Origin: Streptomyces sp. TRM49041
GTDB taxonomy: Bacteria; Actinomycetota; Actinomycetes; Streptomycetales; Streptomycetaceae
Length of the DNA stretch: 64,000 nucleotides
Direction: 5' to 3'
NCBI RefSeq assembly: GCF_008271805.1
Contig: NZ_VSRY01000173.1
Span: 160,379 to 224,378, forward strand
The notes below the pieces were generated by a model that saw only the letters and a list, made by a program, of their open reading frames with translations, searched no databases and was not told the DNA's origin. Each line of letters begins with the position of its first letter. Within the stretch, counting starts at the first letter, position 1. The translations under genes and the position numbers were made by a program. This document shows positions 41,960 to 50,480 of this stretch, piece after piece.

Positions 41960-43388
41960 CGAGGTACGCCTCCAGGCCGTGACGGCCGCCCTCGCGGCCG
42001 TAGCCCGACTCCTTGTAGCCGCCGAACGGCGAGGTCGGGTCGAACTTGTTGAACGTGTTGGCCCAGACGACCCCGGCGCGGAGCTTGTTCGCCACCGCGA
42101 GGATGCGGGAGCCCTTCTCCGTCCAGATGCCCGCCGACAGGCCGTACTGGCTGTTGTTGGCCTTGGCGACGGCCTCGTCCGGCGTGCGGAAGCTCAGCAC
42201 CGACAGGACCGGGCCGAAGACCTCGTCGCGGGCGATCGTGTGCGCCTGCGTGACGCCCGTGAACAGGGTCGGCGCGAACCAGTAGCCCGACGACGGCAGC
42301 TCGCAGGCCGGGGACCAGCGCTCGGCGCCCTCCGCCTCACCGGTCTCCGCGAGGGCCTTGATGCGGGCCAGCTGCTCGGCCGAGTTGATGGCGCCGATGT
42401 CCGTGTTCTTGTCCAGCGGGTCGCCGAGGCGGAGGGTCGACAGGCGGCGCTTCAGCGAGTCCAGGAACTCGTCCTGGACCGACTCCTGGACGAGCAGGCG
42501 GGAGCCGGCGCAGCAGACCTGGCCCTGGTTGAAGAAGATGCCGTTGACGATGCCCTCGACGGCCTGGTCGATCGGGGCGTCGTCGAAGACGATGTTGGCG
42601 CCCTTGCCGCCCAGCTCCAGGGTGACCTTCTTGTCCGTACCCGCGACCTGGCGCGCGATGGCCTTGCCGACTGCGGTGGAGCCGGTGAAGGCGACCTTGT
42701 CGATGCCCGGGTGCTCCACGAGGGCGGCGCCCGTGTCCCCGTAGCCGGGGACGATGTTGACGACGCCCTTGGGGAGACCGGCCTGGCGGCAGATGTCCGC
42801 GAAGAACAGCGCCGAGAGCGGCGTCGTCTCGGCGGGCTTCAGGACGACGGTGTTGCCGGTGGCGAGCGCGGGGGCGATCTTCCACGCGAGCATGAGGAGC
42901 GGGAAGTTCCAGGGGATGACCTGGCCGGCCACGCCCAGCGGCTTCGGGCTGGGGCCGAAGCCGGCGTGACCGAGCTTGTCCGCCCAGCCCGCGTAGTAGA
43001 AGAAGTGCCCGGCGACGAGCGGGAGGTCCGTGTCGCGGGTCTCCTTGATCGGCTTGCCGTTGTCCAGGGTCTCCAGCACGGCCAGCTCGCGGGAGCGCTC
43101 CTGGATGATCCGCGCGATCCGGAAGAGGTACTTGGCGCGCTCGGAGCCGGGCAGCGCCGACCACTTCTCGAACGCCTTGCGGGCGGCCTTCACTGCCCGG
43201 TCCACGTCCTCGGCGCCGGCCTGGGCGACCTCGGAGAGAACCTCCTCGGAGGACGGCGAGACGGTCTTGAAGACCTTGCCGTCGGCGGCGTCGGTGAACT
43301 CCCCGTCGATGAACAGGCCGTACGACGGCGCGATGTCGACGACCGAGCGCGACTCGGGAGCGGGTGCGTACTCGAATACAGATGCCAT
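41952..43388 (-). CDS. Aldehyde dehydrogenase
   Basis: A 478-residue NAD(P)-dependent aldehyde dehydrogenase. VIPWNFPLLMLAWKIAPALA (cofactor binding), FTGSTAVGKAIARQ, the general base in TLELGGKGANIVFDD and catalytic Cys in FFNQGQVCCAGSRL are all present. EVFGPVLSVLSF and NTFNKFDPTSPFGGYKESGY complete the C-terminus. ATG 43388 is six bp after the deoC stop, and the next gene overlaps its own stop. Because DeoC releases acetaldehyde, oxidation of acetaldehyde to acetate is the obvious inferred role. Confidence 0.94.
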   Translation of the reverse strand: MASVFEYAPAPESRSVVDIAPSYGLFIDGEFTDAADGKVFKTVSPSSEEVLSEVAQAGAEDVDRAVKAARKAFEKWSALPGSERAKYLFRIARIIQERSRELAVLETLDNGKPIKETRDTDLPLVAGHFFYYAGWADKLGHAGFGPSPKPLGVAGQVIPWNFPLLMLAWKIAPALATGNTVVLKPAETTPLSALFFADICRQAGLPKGVVNIVPGYGDTGAALVEHPGIDKVAFTGSTAVGKAIARQVAGTDKKVTLELGGKGANIVFDDAPIDQAVEGIVNGIFFNQGQVCCAGSRLLVQESVQDEFLDSLKRRLSTLRLGDPLDKNTDIGAINSAEQLARIKALAETGEAEGAERWSPACELPSSGYWFAPTLFTGVTQAHTIARDEVFGPVLSVLSFRTPDEAVAKANNSQYGLSAGIWTEKGSRILAVANKLRAGVVWANTFNKFDPTSPFGGYKESGYGREGGRHGLEAYLDV

Positions 43389-43393
43389 GTCGA

Positions 43394-44341
43394 TCAGTCC
43401 ACCGTCACGTAGTCGGGACCGGAGTAACGTCCGGTGGCCAGCTTCTGACGCTGCATCAGCAGGTCGTTCAGCAGGCTCGACGCGCCGAACCGGAACCAGT
43501 GGTTGTCCAGCCAGTCCTCGCCGACGGTCTCGTTGACCAGGACGAGGAACTTGATCGCGTCCTTGGTCGTACGGATGCCGCCCGCGGGCTTCACACCCAC
43601 CTGGACACCCGTCTGGGCGCGGAAGTCGCGCACGGCCTCCAGCATCAGGAGCGTGTTGGCGGGGGTGGCGTTGACCGCGACCTTGCCGGTCGAGGTCTTG
43701 ATGAAGTCCGCGCCCGCGATCATGCCGAGCCAGGAGGCGCGGCGGATGTTGTCGTACGTGGAGAGCTCGCCGGTCTCGAAGATGACCTTCAGCCGGGCCT
43801 GGCCGCAGGCTTCCTTCACGGCCCGGATCTCGTCGTGCACCTTCAGGTAGTTCCCGGCGAGGAACGCGCCGCGGTCGATCACCATGTCGACCTCGTCCGC
43901 CCCGGCGGCGACGGCGTCACGGGTGTCCGCGAGCTTGACCTCCAGGGCGGCGCGGCCGGCCGGGAAGGCGGTCGCGACGGAGGCGACCTTCACGTCCGTA
44001 CCGGCCAGGGCGGCCTTGGCGGTCGCCACCATGTCGGGGTACACGCAGACCGCGGCGGTGTGCGGCGTGGTGCGGTCGATCGGGTCGGGGCGGACGGCCT
44101 TGGCGGCGAGCGCCCGGACCTTGCCCGGGGTATCCGCGCCTTCGAGCGTCGTCAGGTCGATCATCGAGATGGCCAGGTCGATGGCGTACGCCTTGGCCGT
44201 CGTCTTGATCGAACGGGTACCGAGGGACGCGGCGCGCGCTTCGAGACCGACGGGATCCACACCGGGCAGCCCGTGGAGGAAGCGGCGCAGTGTGCTGTCG
44301 GACGCGGTCACGTCAGCGAATGCGGTGGCATTGGTGGGCAT
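43394..44341 (-). CDS. deoC: Deoxyribose-phosphate aldolase
   Basis: A 315-residue class I aldolase cleaving 2-deoxyribose-5-phosphate to glyceraldehyde-3-phosphate and acetaldehyde. IDLTTLEGADTPGKVRALAA, VCVYPDMVATAK, ASVATAFPAGRAALEVKLAD, EVDMVIDRGAFLAG, KVIFETGELS and FIKTSTGKVAVNATP (Schiff-base Lys in IKTSTG) are in order. The N-terminal extension relative to E. coli is usual in actinobacteria. The start is ATG 44341; GTG 44347 is possible. The operator CTACGCGCGTAG is 20 bp upstream. First gene of a three-gene operon with two aldehyde dehydrogenase-type proteins. Confidence 0.96.
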   Translation of the reverse strand: MPTNATAFADVTASDSTLRRFLHGLPGVDPVGLEARAASLGTRSIKTTAKAYAIDLAISMIDLTTLEGADTPGKVRALAAKAVRPDPIDRTTPHTAAVCVYPDMVATAKAALAGTDVKVASVATAFPAGRAALEVKLADTRDAVAAGADEVDMVIDRGAFLAGNYLKVHDEIRAVKEACGQARLKVIFETGELSTYDNIRRASWLGMIAGADFIKTSTGKVAVNATPANTLLMLEAVRDFRAQTGVQVGVKPAGGIRTTKDAIKFLVLVNETVGEDWLDNHWFRFGASSLLNDLLMQRQKLATGRYSGPDYVTVD

Positions 44342-44360
44342 GGTCACAAGGGGAGCATAT

Positions 44361-44372
44361 CTACGCGCGTAG
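44361..44372. promoter_or_regulatory. Nucleoside-regulon operator CTACGCGCGTAG (exact)
   Basis: A perfect palindrome 20 bp upstream of the deoC start, in the same promoter-proximal position as at add and PNP. Confidence 0.78.
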
Positions 44373-44491
44373 CGGCCTGTACAGCCCCGGGGCGGCGGGG
44401 CTCGCAAAAGTGACGGGGAACGCACAGGTGAGCGGTGGGGTGTGAGGCGGGTCACGTCCGCCGCGGGCCCGCCGGGCCGTCGTGGGCGGGG

Positions 44492-44613
44492 GCGCCTTCG
44501 GTCGGTGGGTGGGGTCGGGGCCGCGGCGGGTCACCTCCTCGGGGTCGGCGGCCTCGGGTACGGGAGAAGCGGCCCGGGTATCGCCGCCAACCCCTGCGGG
44601 GGCAACCCGCCAC
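44492..44613 (+). repeat. 122-bp direct repeat, left copy
   Basis: Aligned without gaps to 52769-52890, with four mismatches (118/122). Same orientation, 8.28 kb apart. No tRNA or integrase is visible at either end. The minus strand of both copies can be read as the same peptide (VTRRGPDPTHRPKA-like), so it may be a conserved small coding or structural element and not an attachment site. Confidence 0.88.
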
Positions 44614-44806
44614 AGTCCCTCCCTGCCGCCGGAGATCTGACTTCCGGCCGCCGGACTGAACGTGACGAGCCGGGCCCACTGGTACAGAGTGCGTCCGCAC
44701 TTCAATGGCAGCGTGATCACCGGACGGGAGGCCGGGCATCGGCGCCTCCTGCCGGCTGGTGTATTGATCACGAGCGTTGTTGACAGTCGTGGGTCTTGAT
44801 CACGGC

Positions 44807-44859
44807 GAAGACCTCCGGTGTGGTGGAGCTGTCTAGGACTGCACCGCACGGAGGTCTTC
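44807..44859. repeat. 11-bp inverted repeat GAAGACCTCCG at the IS481 remnant's left end
   Basis: GAAGACCTCCG (44807-44817) and CGGAGGTCTTC (44849-44859) flank the presumed left end of the IS remnant; the second copy includes the transposase ribosome-binding site GGAGG. Confidence 0.6.
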
Positions 44860-45166
44860 GTGTCCCACCGTAATGCCCGGCTGACCGTCTTCGGGAGACG
44901 GCTGCTGGTTGAACGTGTCCGCTCAGGCCGTCCGGTCGCGCATGCCAGGCCAGGCGGTGCAGGCCGTGACGGACCAGGATGCGGTGCACGGTCGAGGCGG
45001 GCAGGCCCAGGACGGGCCCGATCCGGGCGGGGCCGAGTTTGCGGGCCCGCCGCAGGTCGCAGACCCGGGCCTCCAGGGCGGCCGGGGTGCGGTGCGGCGT
45101 CGTACGGGGCCGGCTGGAGCGGTCGTGCAGCCCGGCCTCGCCTTCCGTCCGCCACCGGCGGGGATG
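44829..45166. mobile_element. IS481-family transposase remnant with internal inversion
   Basis: The plus strand from GTG 44860 reads MSHRNARLTVFGRRLLVERV then RSGRPVAHA, the N-terminus of IS481-type transposases. The next part of the protein is found on the minus strand (about 45166 down to 44944): RRWRTEGEAGLHDRSSRP, then ARKLGPARIGPVLGLPASTV and HRILVRHGLHRLAW, the helix-turn-helix region. The two pieces meet head-to-head near 44940. The catalytic DDE domain is missing. A non-functional, rearranged remnant. Confidence 0.72.
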
Positions 45167-45640
45167 TAGCGGCGGGTGCGAGTCGTCGACGTCCGGCGGC
45201 CAGCCGCTGCTGCCGCCCCTGCGGCGGTCGACCGGCTCACGGCGGGGATCGCCGGGTACGTGGCCCGATGCGGGAACTGATGGTGCAGTGGAGGGGGCTA
45301 TTCACAGTCAGACACCAAACGGCAGCGCCACCGGGTATGCCGATGTGGCCCGGCCGTCGGGGGTCGAGGTCCGTTCCGGCTGCGGAGGCATCGGTACGAG
45401 GAGGGCGTCGATGCCCTTCTCCGAGGTGGGCCGCGCTGGTCCTGTCAGGGGATGGGCCGCCGCTTCTGCGGATGGGCCGGCAGGAGGGCATTGAGGGCGC
45501 GCTGGAACGCTTTCTCGACCAGACCGTCTGTGACGGTTACCTCCTTCCTCTGGAAGTCATGAGTAGGTGGGCGAGCGCCCGGCCGACTTCTGCCTCCTGC
45601 GGACGGTCGGACTGTCGTGGCGCAGACGGTGGAAATGAGA

Positions 45641-45669
45641 AAGGCCCGAGCGATGCAATCTCGGGCCTT
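45641..45669 (-). terminator. Terminator of the toxin-immunity operon
   Basis: A 10-bp stem AAGGCCCGAG / CTCGGGCCTT with a 9-base loop. On the minus strand it is followed by a T-rich stretch (TCTCATTTCC). It lies 65 bp beyond the immunity gene stop. Confidence 0.75.
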
Positions 45670-45733
45670 CCGCATGCTTCCTTCAGCTTGCTAGGTAATC
45701 GCGCTACCTGGACCAGGCTGCGTCATCCTTGTG

Positions 45734-46165
45734 TCACCATTCCATTTCCTTCCATGCCACGCACTCCGGGCGGCAGCCTCCCGAAGAGATGAATTCCTTC
45801 ACGGCCTGGCGGACAAGGCCAATAGGGATTTCAGACTCTTCCGGGAACTCTGTCAAGTGGCCCATGATGTGATATACCGGCTCCTCTCGACTGCCGGGAG
45901 CTCCGGCTGTGGCGTAGTTCCCAGAAACGTCCATAAACGTAATAGCCCCCACCTGGAATGCGGCATCAACCCCGATCAGAAGTTCGTGATCGAAATCGCC
46001 CGACGGCAGCTTCTCGCGTTCGAGGGAGTGAACTTGCGCCATAGTGTGAAAAGCGGGGCCAGTGAGGAGTGCGTCGATCATTGCGTCGACATCTTTGGCT
46101 GTAGCGATTACCTTAGGATCGAGAGTGTGCTCTCGGCGGAATCGCGCTTCGGCGCGAGTGTTCAC
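45734..46165 (-). CDS. Imm1-like immunity protein
   Basis: A 143-residue cytoplasmic protein with the Imm1-type pattern: ATAKDVDAMIDALLTG near the start, an acidic middle, and a C-terminal FPEESEIPIGLVRQAVKEFI followed by ECVAWKEMEW (W-x-E end). Imm1 proteins neutralise polymorphic toxins, often deaminases. GTG 46165 overlaps the toxin stop as GTGA, with GGAAGG eight bases upstream, so toxin and antidote are translationally coupled; a start at 46198 lies inside the toxin and is unlikely. G+C is visibly lower than in neighbours. Confidence 0.8.
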   Translation of the reverse strand: MNTRAEARFRREHTLDPKVIATAKDVDAMIDALLTGPAFHTMAQVHSLEREKLPSGDFDHELLIGVDAAFQVGAITFMDVSGNYATAGAPGSREEPVYHIMGHLTEFPEESEIPIGLVRQAVKEFISSGGCRPECVAWKEMEW

Positions 46166-49100
46166 GATTGAGCCCTTCCGTAGACGTTCATCTGCCACAC
46201 GCCGTTCTCTTTCCAGCGCACTCTTAGTATTCCCACATCTTCCAGTAGTGCGTCTAGAACTTGGTCGCAGCCCAACTTTACCTCACATGGGCCTGTGGGG
46301 AAATTGATCACCAGGTCGGCTTCTTTGATCCCGTCTCGCGCCATTATGGCGGCGAACTTTTGCTCCACATCGCTTGCGCGCGAGGAGGTAGCGTTGCCCA
46401 GCTTGCCTTTTCGGCGCAAAGTCTGGTTAACCCAATTGATTAGGCTCGCGTTCAATTTTTTATTGCCACTCACCAAATCCGGGTATGACCTACCGTCGTT
46501 CGTGACAGCCCGCCCACTCGTTGGGCCACCCTCGACATACTTCTGTAGGTTCTCCCACTCGTGATCTCGATCAAAACTGCAGTTGTGGACGAGTATGGGT
46601 GTTTTATCGGCAACGACGTAGTAAGTATGGAGGTCGTTGACGGTCAGGTCATAAGCGTCCTGTCGCGCCTTCCAATGATTTACTTTTGCGACGGGTACAG
46701 TTTCACCGCTTGGCTTTCGGAGTGAATCATTTGGCGTAAGGTCCGCAGCGTTGATCCAGCTCCTTTTCGTTTCTGACCAGAATGGATGGTGGTCGGTAGC
46801 TGTGACCAGTCCACCGCCATGTGCCCCTGAGAGCTCGATGTCGGTGAAATTCCGGTCATCGGGGGTACGGATCGTTGCATCGACCCTACGAGGTCCTGAG
46901 ATCCCACTTTCGGGGTCGGATGCAAGTACCGAATCTCCTACCCTGATTTCCTCGATGGGGCGGGTTGAGTAGTCTCCGAGTAGTACATGCGTTCCGGCTG
47001 GAAAGCTATGCCTCGACGGGCAGGGTGGCAGATGCTTTGCCCTATTCGGTTTTGATGCGTCTGCGATGCCGTCGATGCTGTTGAGTTTCTCGAGGAGCTT
47101 TAGTTTTCCGACCGGAAGGAGGCTGGCAAACGCCATGGCGCAGTCGCTGGCGGCAGGATCTTCAATGCATTTCTGAACGTCGGCGCCACCGCTGAAGGCC
47201 CAGACGTAGGGCCAGACGGTCTCGAAGTCCTGGCGTATGCGTTCGTTTCTAGCGTCTACTACATCGCAATCCTCGTGTGTGTAGGTACGTGGGACGAGGA
47301 CGACGCACTGACTATTCGAACGCTTCCGCTTCTTGCTCTCTTCCTGCTGACGCTTTTTTTCTTCCGCTGCCACCCTCTTGAGTTCTTCGGTGATCTCCTT
47401 CTCAAGCTCAACCTTGACTTCCTGCCAGGCGGAAGTGGCCATTTTCTCGGCGTCTGCCGCGTTCTTTCCGGCGGTTAGCGCGGAGAGTCGGGCGTCATCA
47501 GCGTAGTCACCGGCCAAGGCGGCTGCATAGCGCGCGTACTGCGCCGACGCTTCGGCCTGGGCGGCGGAGCTTTCGGCTGCGGCGGCGTCGCGGTCGGCTG
47601 CCGCCGCGGCGTTGCGGGCGGTCAGGGCGGACTGCTTCGCCTGGGCCGCGCTCGCTTCTGCGGCGTCGGCAGCCTGGTCGGCTTCTGCGGCGTAGCCTGC
47701 CGCGGCGTGTGCGGATTTCTGGGCCTCCGCGGCAGCCTTGTCCGCTTCAGCTGATGCGTTGTTCGCCCGCGCTGCGGCTTCGGCGGCGCGCCAGCGGTTC
47801 TTGTTGGCCTCCGCGGCGACCAGAGAAGCCTCGGCGATCAGCCGTCGGATCTGGGCGGCGTGCTGCTGCGCGAGCTTGTCTTTCCGGTCCGCGGTGTGAC
47901 GGCCGACCGCCATGAACTCGTGCAGTCGGTCGGCGGAGCCAGCGAGCGCGATCTTCGCTGCTGCCTGAAGCTCCGGACCCGAAGTGGTGGCACTGATCAG
48001 TTGGGAAGCACCGACCGATTCGTCGGCCAGGCGTGCGGAGTACTGCGTGATGTTGAGGAAGATCGCCAGGGCTTTGCCGCTGCCGTCTGCCAGCGCGGCA
48101 CGGGACGCCTCCTTGACGCCTGTTCCGCCCTTGCTGTTGATGACCGAGACGGCGACAGCCATGTCGGCAGTGCCGGCGGTGTACTGGCCGTCGGTGTAGA
48201 AGGCCCCGATCTGCTCGGGAGTGCCCTTGAGCGCTTCGGTGGCAGCCTGCCGGACCGAGGGGTATGGGCTCAGGTGGGCGAGTTCGACGACGCGTTCGCG
48301 TGTCTCCCGCTGCTTGGCCTGCTGCCATCCGGTGCGAAGGTAGTCGAGTACCTCCTCGTCGGTGCCGGCCAGCGCGCGCCCGGCGGCGTCCTGGCTGATC
48401 GGGCCGCGGGTCTTCAGCGCCTCCATCGCCAGTTGCCGGCCCTGGGCCGCCAGCTTCCGCACGTCTGCGTCCGGCTTGTTCGCCTCAAGGGCCAGGGCGG
48501 CGGCGGTGGCGTCCAGCGACCGACTCTCCGCCTCTCGCTTCGCGGCATCGGAGACGGCGTTGTACAGGACCGCTTGGTGGGTGCGGGCTCGTTCGACCCC
48601 CGCGTCCGTTCGTGTGGCCAGGCCATTGGCCTCGGTCTCACGGGCAAGCTCATACGTCTTCTTCGCCGTTGCCACGGCCGCAGATGCGGTCTCCGCTGCG
48701 ATCCTCGCCGCTTCGGCGTGCTTGGTGGCCTGCTGGGCGTGGTTGGCAGCCTGGCCCGCGTGTTCGGCCGCCTCCTGCGCCGCTGCGGCGGCGTTGCGTG
48801 CGTGGGTGGCGGCGGACTTGGCGGCGGTACGTGCGTCGTACGCGGCCGCGGCCGCGCGGTCGGCGAGCGCCGCGGCCCTGTTGGCCGCGTTGTTCGCTGC
48901 TGTCGCATGTCGTCGGGCTTCCGCTGCGGCAGCCCTGGCGTCGCCTGCGTGACCACCGGCTGCGGCGGCGTGCCCGCCTGCGGCCTCGGCGGCATCAGCG
49001 GCCGCATCGGCGTTCGCGCCTGCGCTGAGCGCGGCGCGGGCCGCGACAGCAGCCGCGGTCGAAGCCTTTCCGGCCTGTTCCGCCGCAGCTATGGAGCCTT

Positions 49101-50268
49101 CTGCCAGGGTTGCGGCCATCAGGGCGGTCGCTGCGGCCGTCTTCGCCTGGGCCGACTTGGTCGCGTCCTTGCCGGCCGCGATGGCGGCGTTGTAGGCGTC
49201 GTTGGCCGCGTTGGCGGCAGCGGCAGCGGCGCTGGCCGTCTGCGCTGCGGCGAGCGCGGCAGTGCGGGCCGCGCGGTTGGCCGCGTTCGCCGATCCGATC
49301 GCCTGCTGGGCCGCCGCAGCCGCCGCCCGAGCCGCGTCTGCCGCCTGCCGGGCCTTCACGGAAGCCGTCTTCGCGTCGTTTTTGGCCGCCGCTGTCTCGC
49401 GAGCAGCCCTCTCAGCAGCCTCCTTGGCCAACGCGGCGGCCGTCACCGCGCGGGCCGAGGCCTCCTCGGCTGCCTTCGTGGCGGTCGCGGCCTGCTTTCC
49501 GGCCAGCTTGGCCTGCTCGGCCAGCTGTGCGACCGTCGCATGCTCCTGGTCGCGGTTGCGGGCCACGAACTGCCCCACGGCGAGGAACTCGGAGACGTCT
49601 TCCGGTGTCCCGCGAAGTGCCAGCTTGGCTGCCGCCTTCACATTCGGGCCCCCCGAGGCGAACAGCTGGGACACCGCGACCTGGTCGTCCGCTTGCTGAG
49701 CTACGAACTGTCCCTCTTCGAGGAAGGTCTTGCGATCGTCGGGCCCGCCTTTCAGCGCTGCGACGCCTGCTTCCTTGACGCCTGCTCCCGCCGTGCTGAT
49801 GATCCGGGAGATTTCCACCTGGCGGTCCTCGTCCAGTGGCGCCTGCCACCCGGAGACGAGAAACGAGTCAAGCTCTGCGGGGGTCCCTCGCAATGCGGTC
49901 TTCGCGGCCTCACGGACAGCCGGTCCGCCCACCGCGACCAAGCGGCTCGCAGCGACGCTGTCGTCAGCGAACTGGATCCGGTCGACACCCTCGATGAAAT
50001 CGCGGATGTCCTGCTCCGAGCCCAGAAGAGCCTGCTCCGCCGCCTGCTTGACGCCTGCGCCACCCCTCTCCCAGTTTTCGACCACCGCCATCCGCGTCCA
50101 GTAATCGACCACCATCTCCGGCTCCGCAGCGCTTGCCGGAGCCGCGGCGAGCAAGCCCGCCGTCAATGCCGTCGGAAGCACGAACGCCGAAGTGGCTTGG
50201 CGTAGCGTCAGAGATTTGTGACGTCTGTGGTGCAGGCGTTTCAGCCAAAGTGGCAAATGCAGCGGCAC
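46162..50268 (-). CDS. Polymorphic toxin: ALF repeats, Ala-rich coiled coil, Hint, DddA-like deaminase domain
   Basis: A 1368-residue secreted toxin. Signal peptide ~1-50 (LTAGLLAAAPASAAEP); ALF-type repeats (ALRGTPAELDSFLVSGWQAP and several similar); long Ala-rich coiled coils (~230-540, 810-920); a Hint domain (~1087-1230; HSFPAGTHVLLGD, VTATDHHPFW, LHTYYVVADKTPILVHNC); and a C-terminal 138-residue domain with V-E (1301-1302), LVINFPTGPC and LGC, as in SCP1.201/DddA-like deaminases. Odd points: the Hint Cys1 position is Arg (SRHSF) and the deaminase H-x-E histidine is Asp1300 (codon GAT). GTG 50268 chosen over ATG 50322. G+C drops toward the 3' end, as expected for swapped toxin tips. Confidence 0.85.
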   Translation of the reverse strand: MPLHLPLWLKRLHHRRHKSLTLRQATSAFVLPTALTAGLLAAAPASAAEPEMVVDYWTRMAVVENWERGGAGVKQAAEQALLGSEQDIRDFIEGVDRIQFADDSVAASRLVAVGGPAVREAAKTALRGTPAELDSFLVSGWQAPLDEDRQVEISRIISTAGAGVKEAGVAALKGGPDDRKTFLEEGQFVAQQADDQVAVSQLFASGGPNVKAAAKLALRGTPEDVSEFLAVGQFVARNRDQEHATVAQLAEQAKLAGKQAATATKAAEEASARAVTAAALAKEAAERAARETAAAKNDAKTASVKARQAADAARAAAAAAQQAIGSANAANRAARTAALAAAQTASAAAAAANAANDAYNAAIAAGKDATKSAQAKTAAATALMAATLAEGSIAAAEQAGKASTAAAVAARAALSAGANADAAADAAEAAGGHAAAAGGHAGDARAAAAEARRHATAANNAANRAAALADRAAAAAYDARTAAKSAATHARNAAAAAQEAAEHAGQAANHAQQATKHAEAARIAAETASAAVATAKKTYELARETEANGLATRTDAGVERARTHQAVLYNAVSDAAKREAESRSLDATAAALALEANKPDADVRKLAAQGRQLAMEALKTRGPISQDAAGRALAGTDEEVLDYLRTGWQQAKQRETRERVVELAHLSPYPSVRQAATEALKGTPEQIGAFYTDGQYTAGTADMAVAVSVINSKGGTGVKEASRAALADGSGKALAIFLNITQYSARLADESVGASQLISATTSGPELQAAAKIALAGSADRLHEFMAVGRHTADRKDKLAQQHAAQIRRLIAEASLVAAEANKNRWRAAEAAARANNASAEADKAAAEAQKSAHAAAGYAAEADQAADAAEASAAQAKQSALTARNAAAAADRDAAAAESSAAQAEASAQYARYAAALAGDYADDARLSALTAGKNAADAEKMATSAWQEVKVELEKEITEELKRVAAEEKKRQQEESKKRKRSNSQCVVLVPRTYTHEDCDVVDARNERIRQDFETVWPYVWAFSGGADVQKCIEDPAASDCAMAFASLLPVGKLKLLEKLNSIDGIADASKPNRAKHLPPCPSRHSFPAGTHVLLGDYSTRPIEEIRVGDSVLASDPESGISGPRRVDATIRTPDDRNFTDIELSGAHGGGLVTATDHHPFWSETKRSWINAADLTPNDSLRKPSGETVPVAKVNHWKARQDAYDLTVNDLHTYYVVADKTPILVHNCSFDRDHEWENLQKYVEGGPTSGRAVTNDGRSYPDLVSGNKKLNASLINWVNQTLRRKGKLGNATSSRASDVEQKFAAIMARDGIKEADLVINFPTGPCEVKLGCDQVLDALLEDVGILRVRWKENGVWQMNVYGRAQS

Positions 50269-50480
50269 GTGACCGGTCTCTCGGTGTAGGAGCGAGGCCA
50301 AGCCGGAGCCACAGGCGAACATCTGATGCCGAAAAAGCCCTAACGCGAACCTGGCCCTGCTCGTGTCGATATGGGTCTGGTCTGCGACCCATCATGATCG
50401 CAAATCCTCACATATGCTTTACTTCGTGTGCTCATCGGGCCTGATGTGTGTCCGATTTAGACCAAATCAAGGGGGAATCT

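Larger units (their letters stand above)
44373..45733. other. Gene-poor left arm of the accessory island
   Basis: About 1.36 kb without an intact gene. It holds the left 122-bp direct repeat, a scrambled IS481-type transposase remnant, and the terminator of the toxin/immunity operon. Several open frames here (for example 45237-45491 and 45445-45675, minus) have no recognisable product. Two TTGATCACG copies lie at about 44765 and 44797. Confidence 0.7.

Noticed and set aside
44492..44613. tRNA-type attachment site at the direct repeats
   Set aside because: No cloverleaf or tRNA 3' end can be read in either copy, and no integrase gene lies inside; the repeat is reported without that interpretation.
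45445..45675. Minus-strand frame near the toxin terminator
   Set aside because: It reads through the terminator hairpin and ends in unrecognised sequence; it is probably debris of the island.
47500..49900. Ala-rich repetitive plus-strand frames over the toxin gene
   Set aside because: They are antisense to the toxin's alanine-rich coiled coils and ALF repeats; such composition opens frames on both strands.
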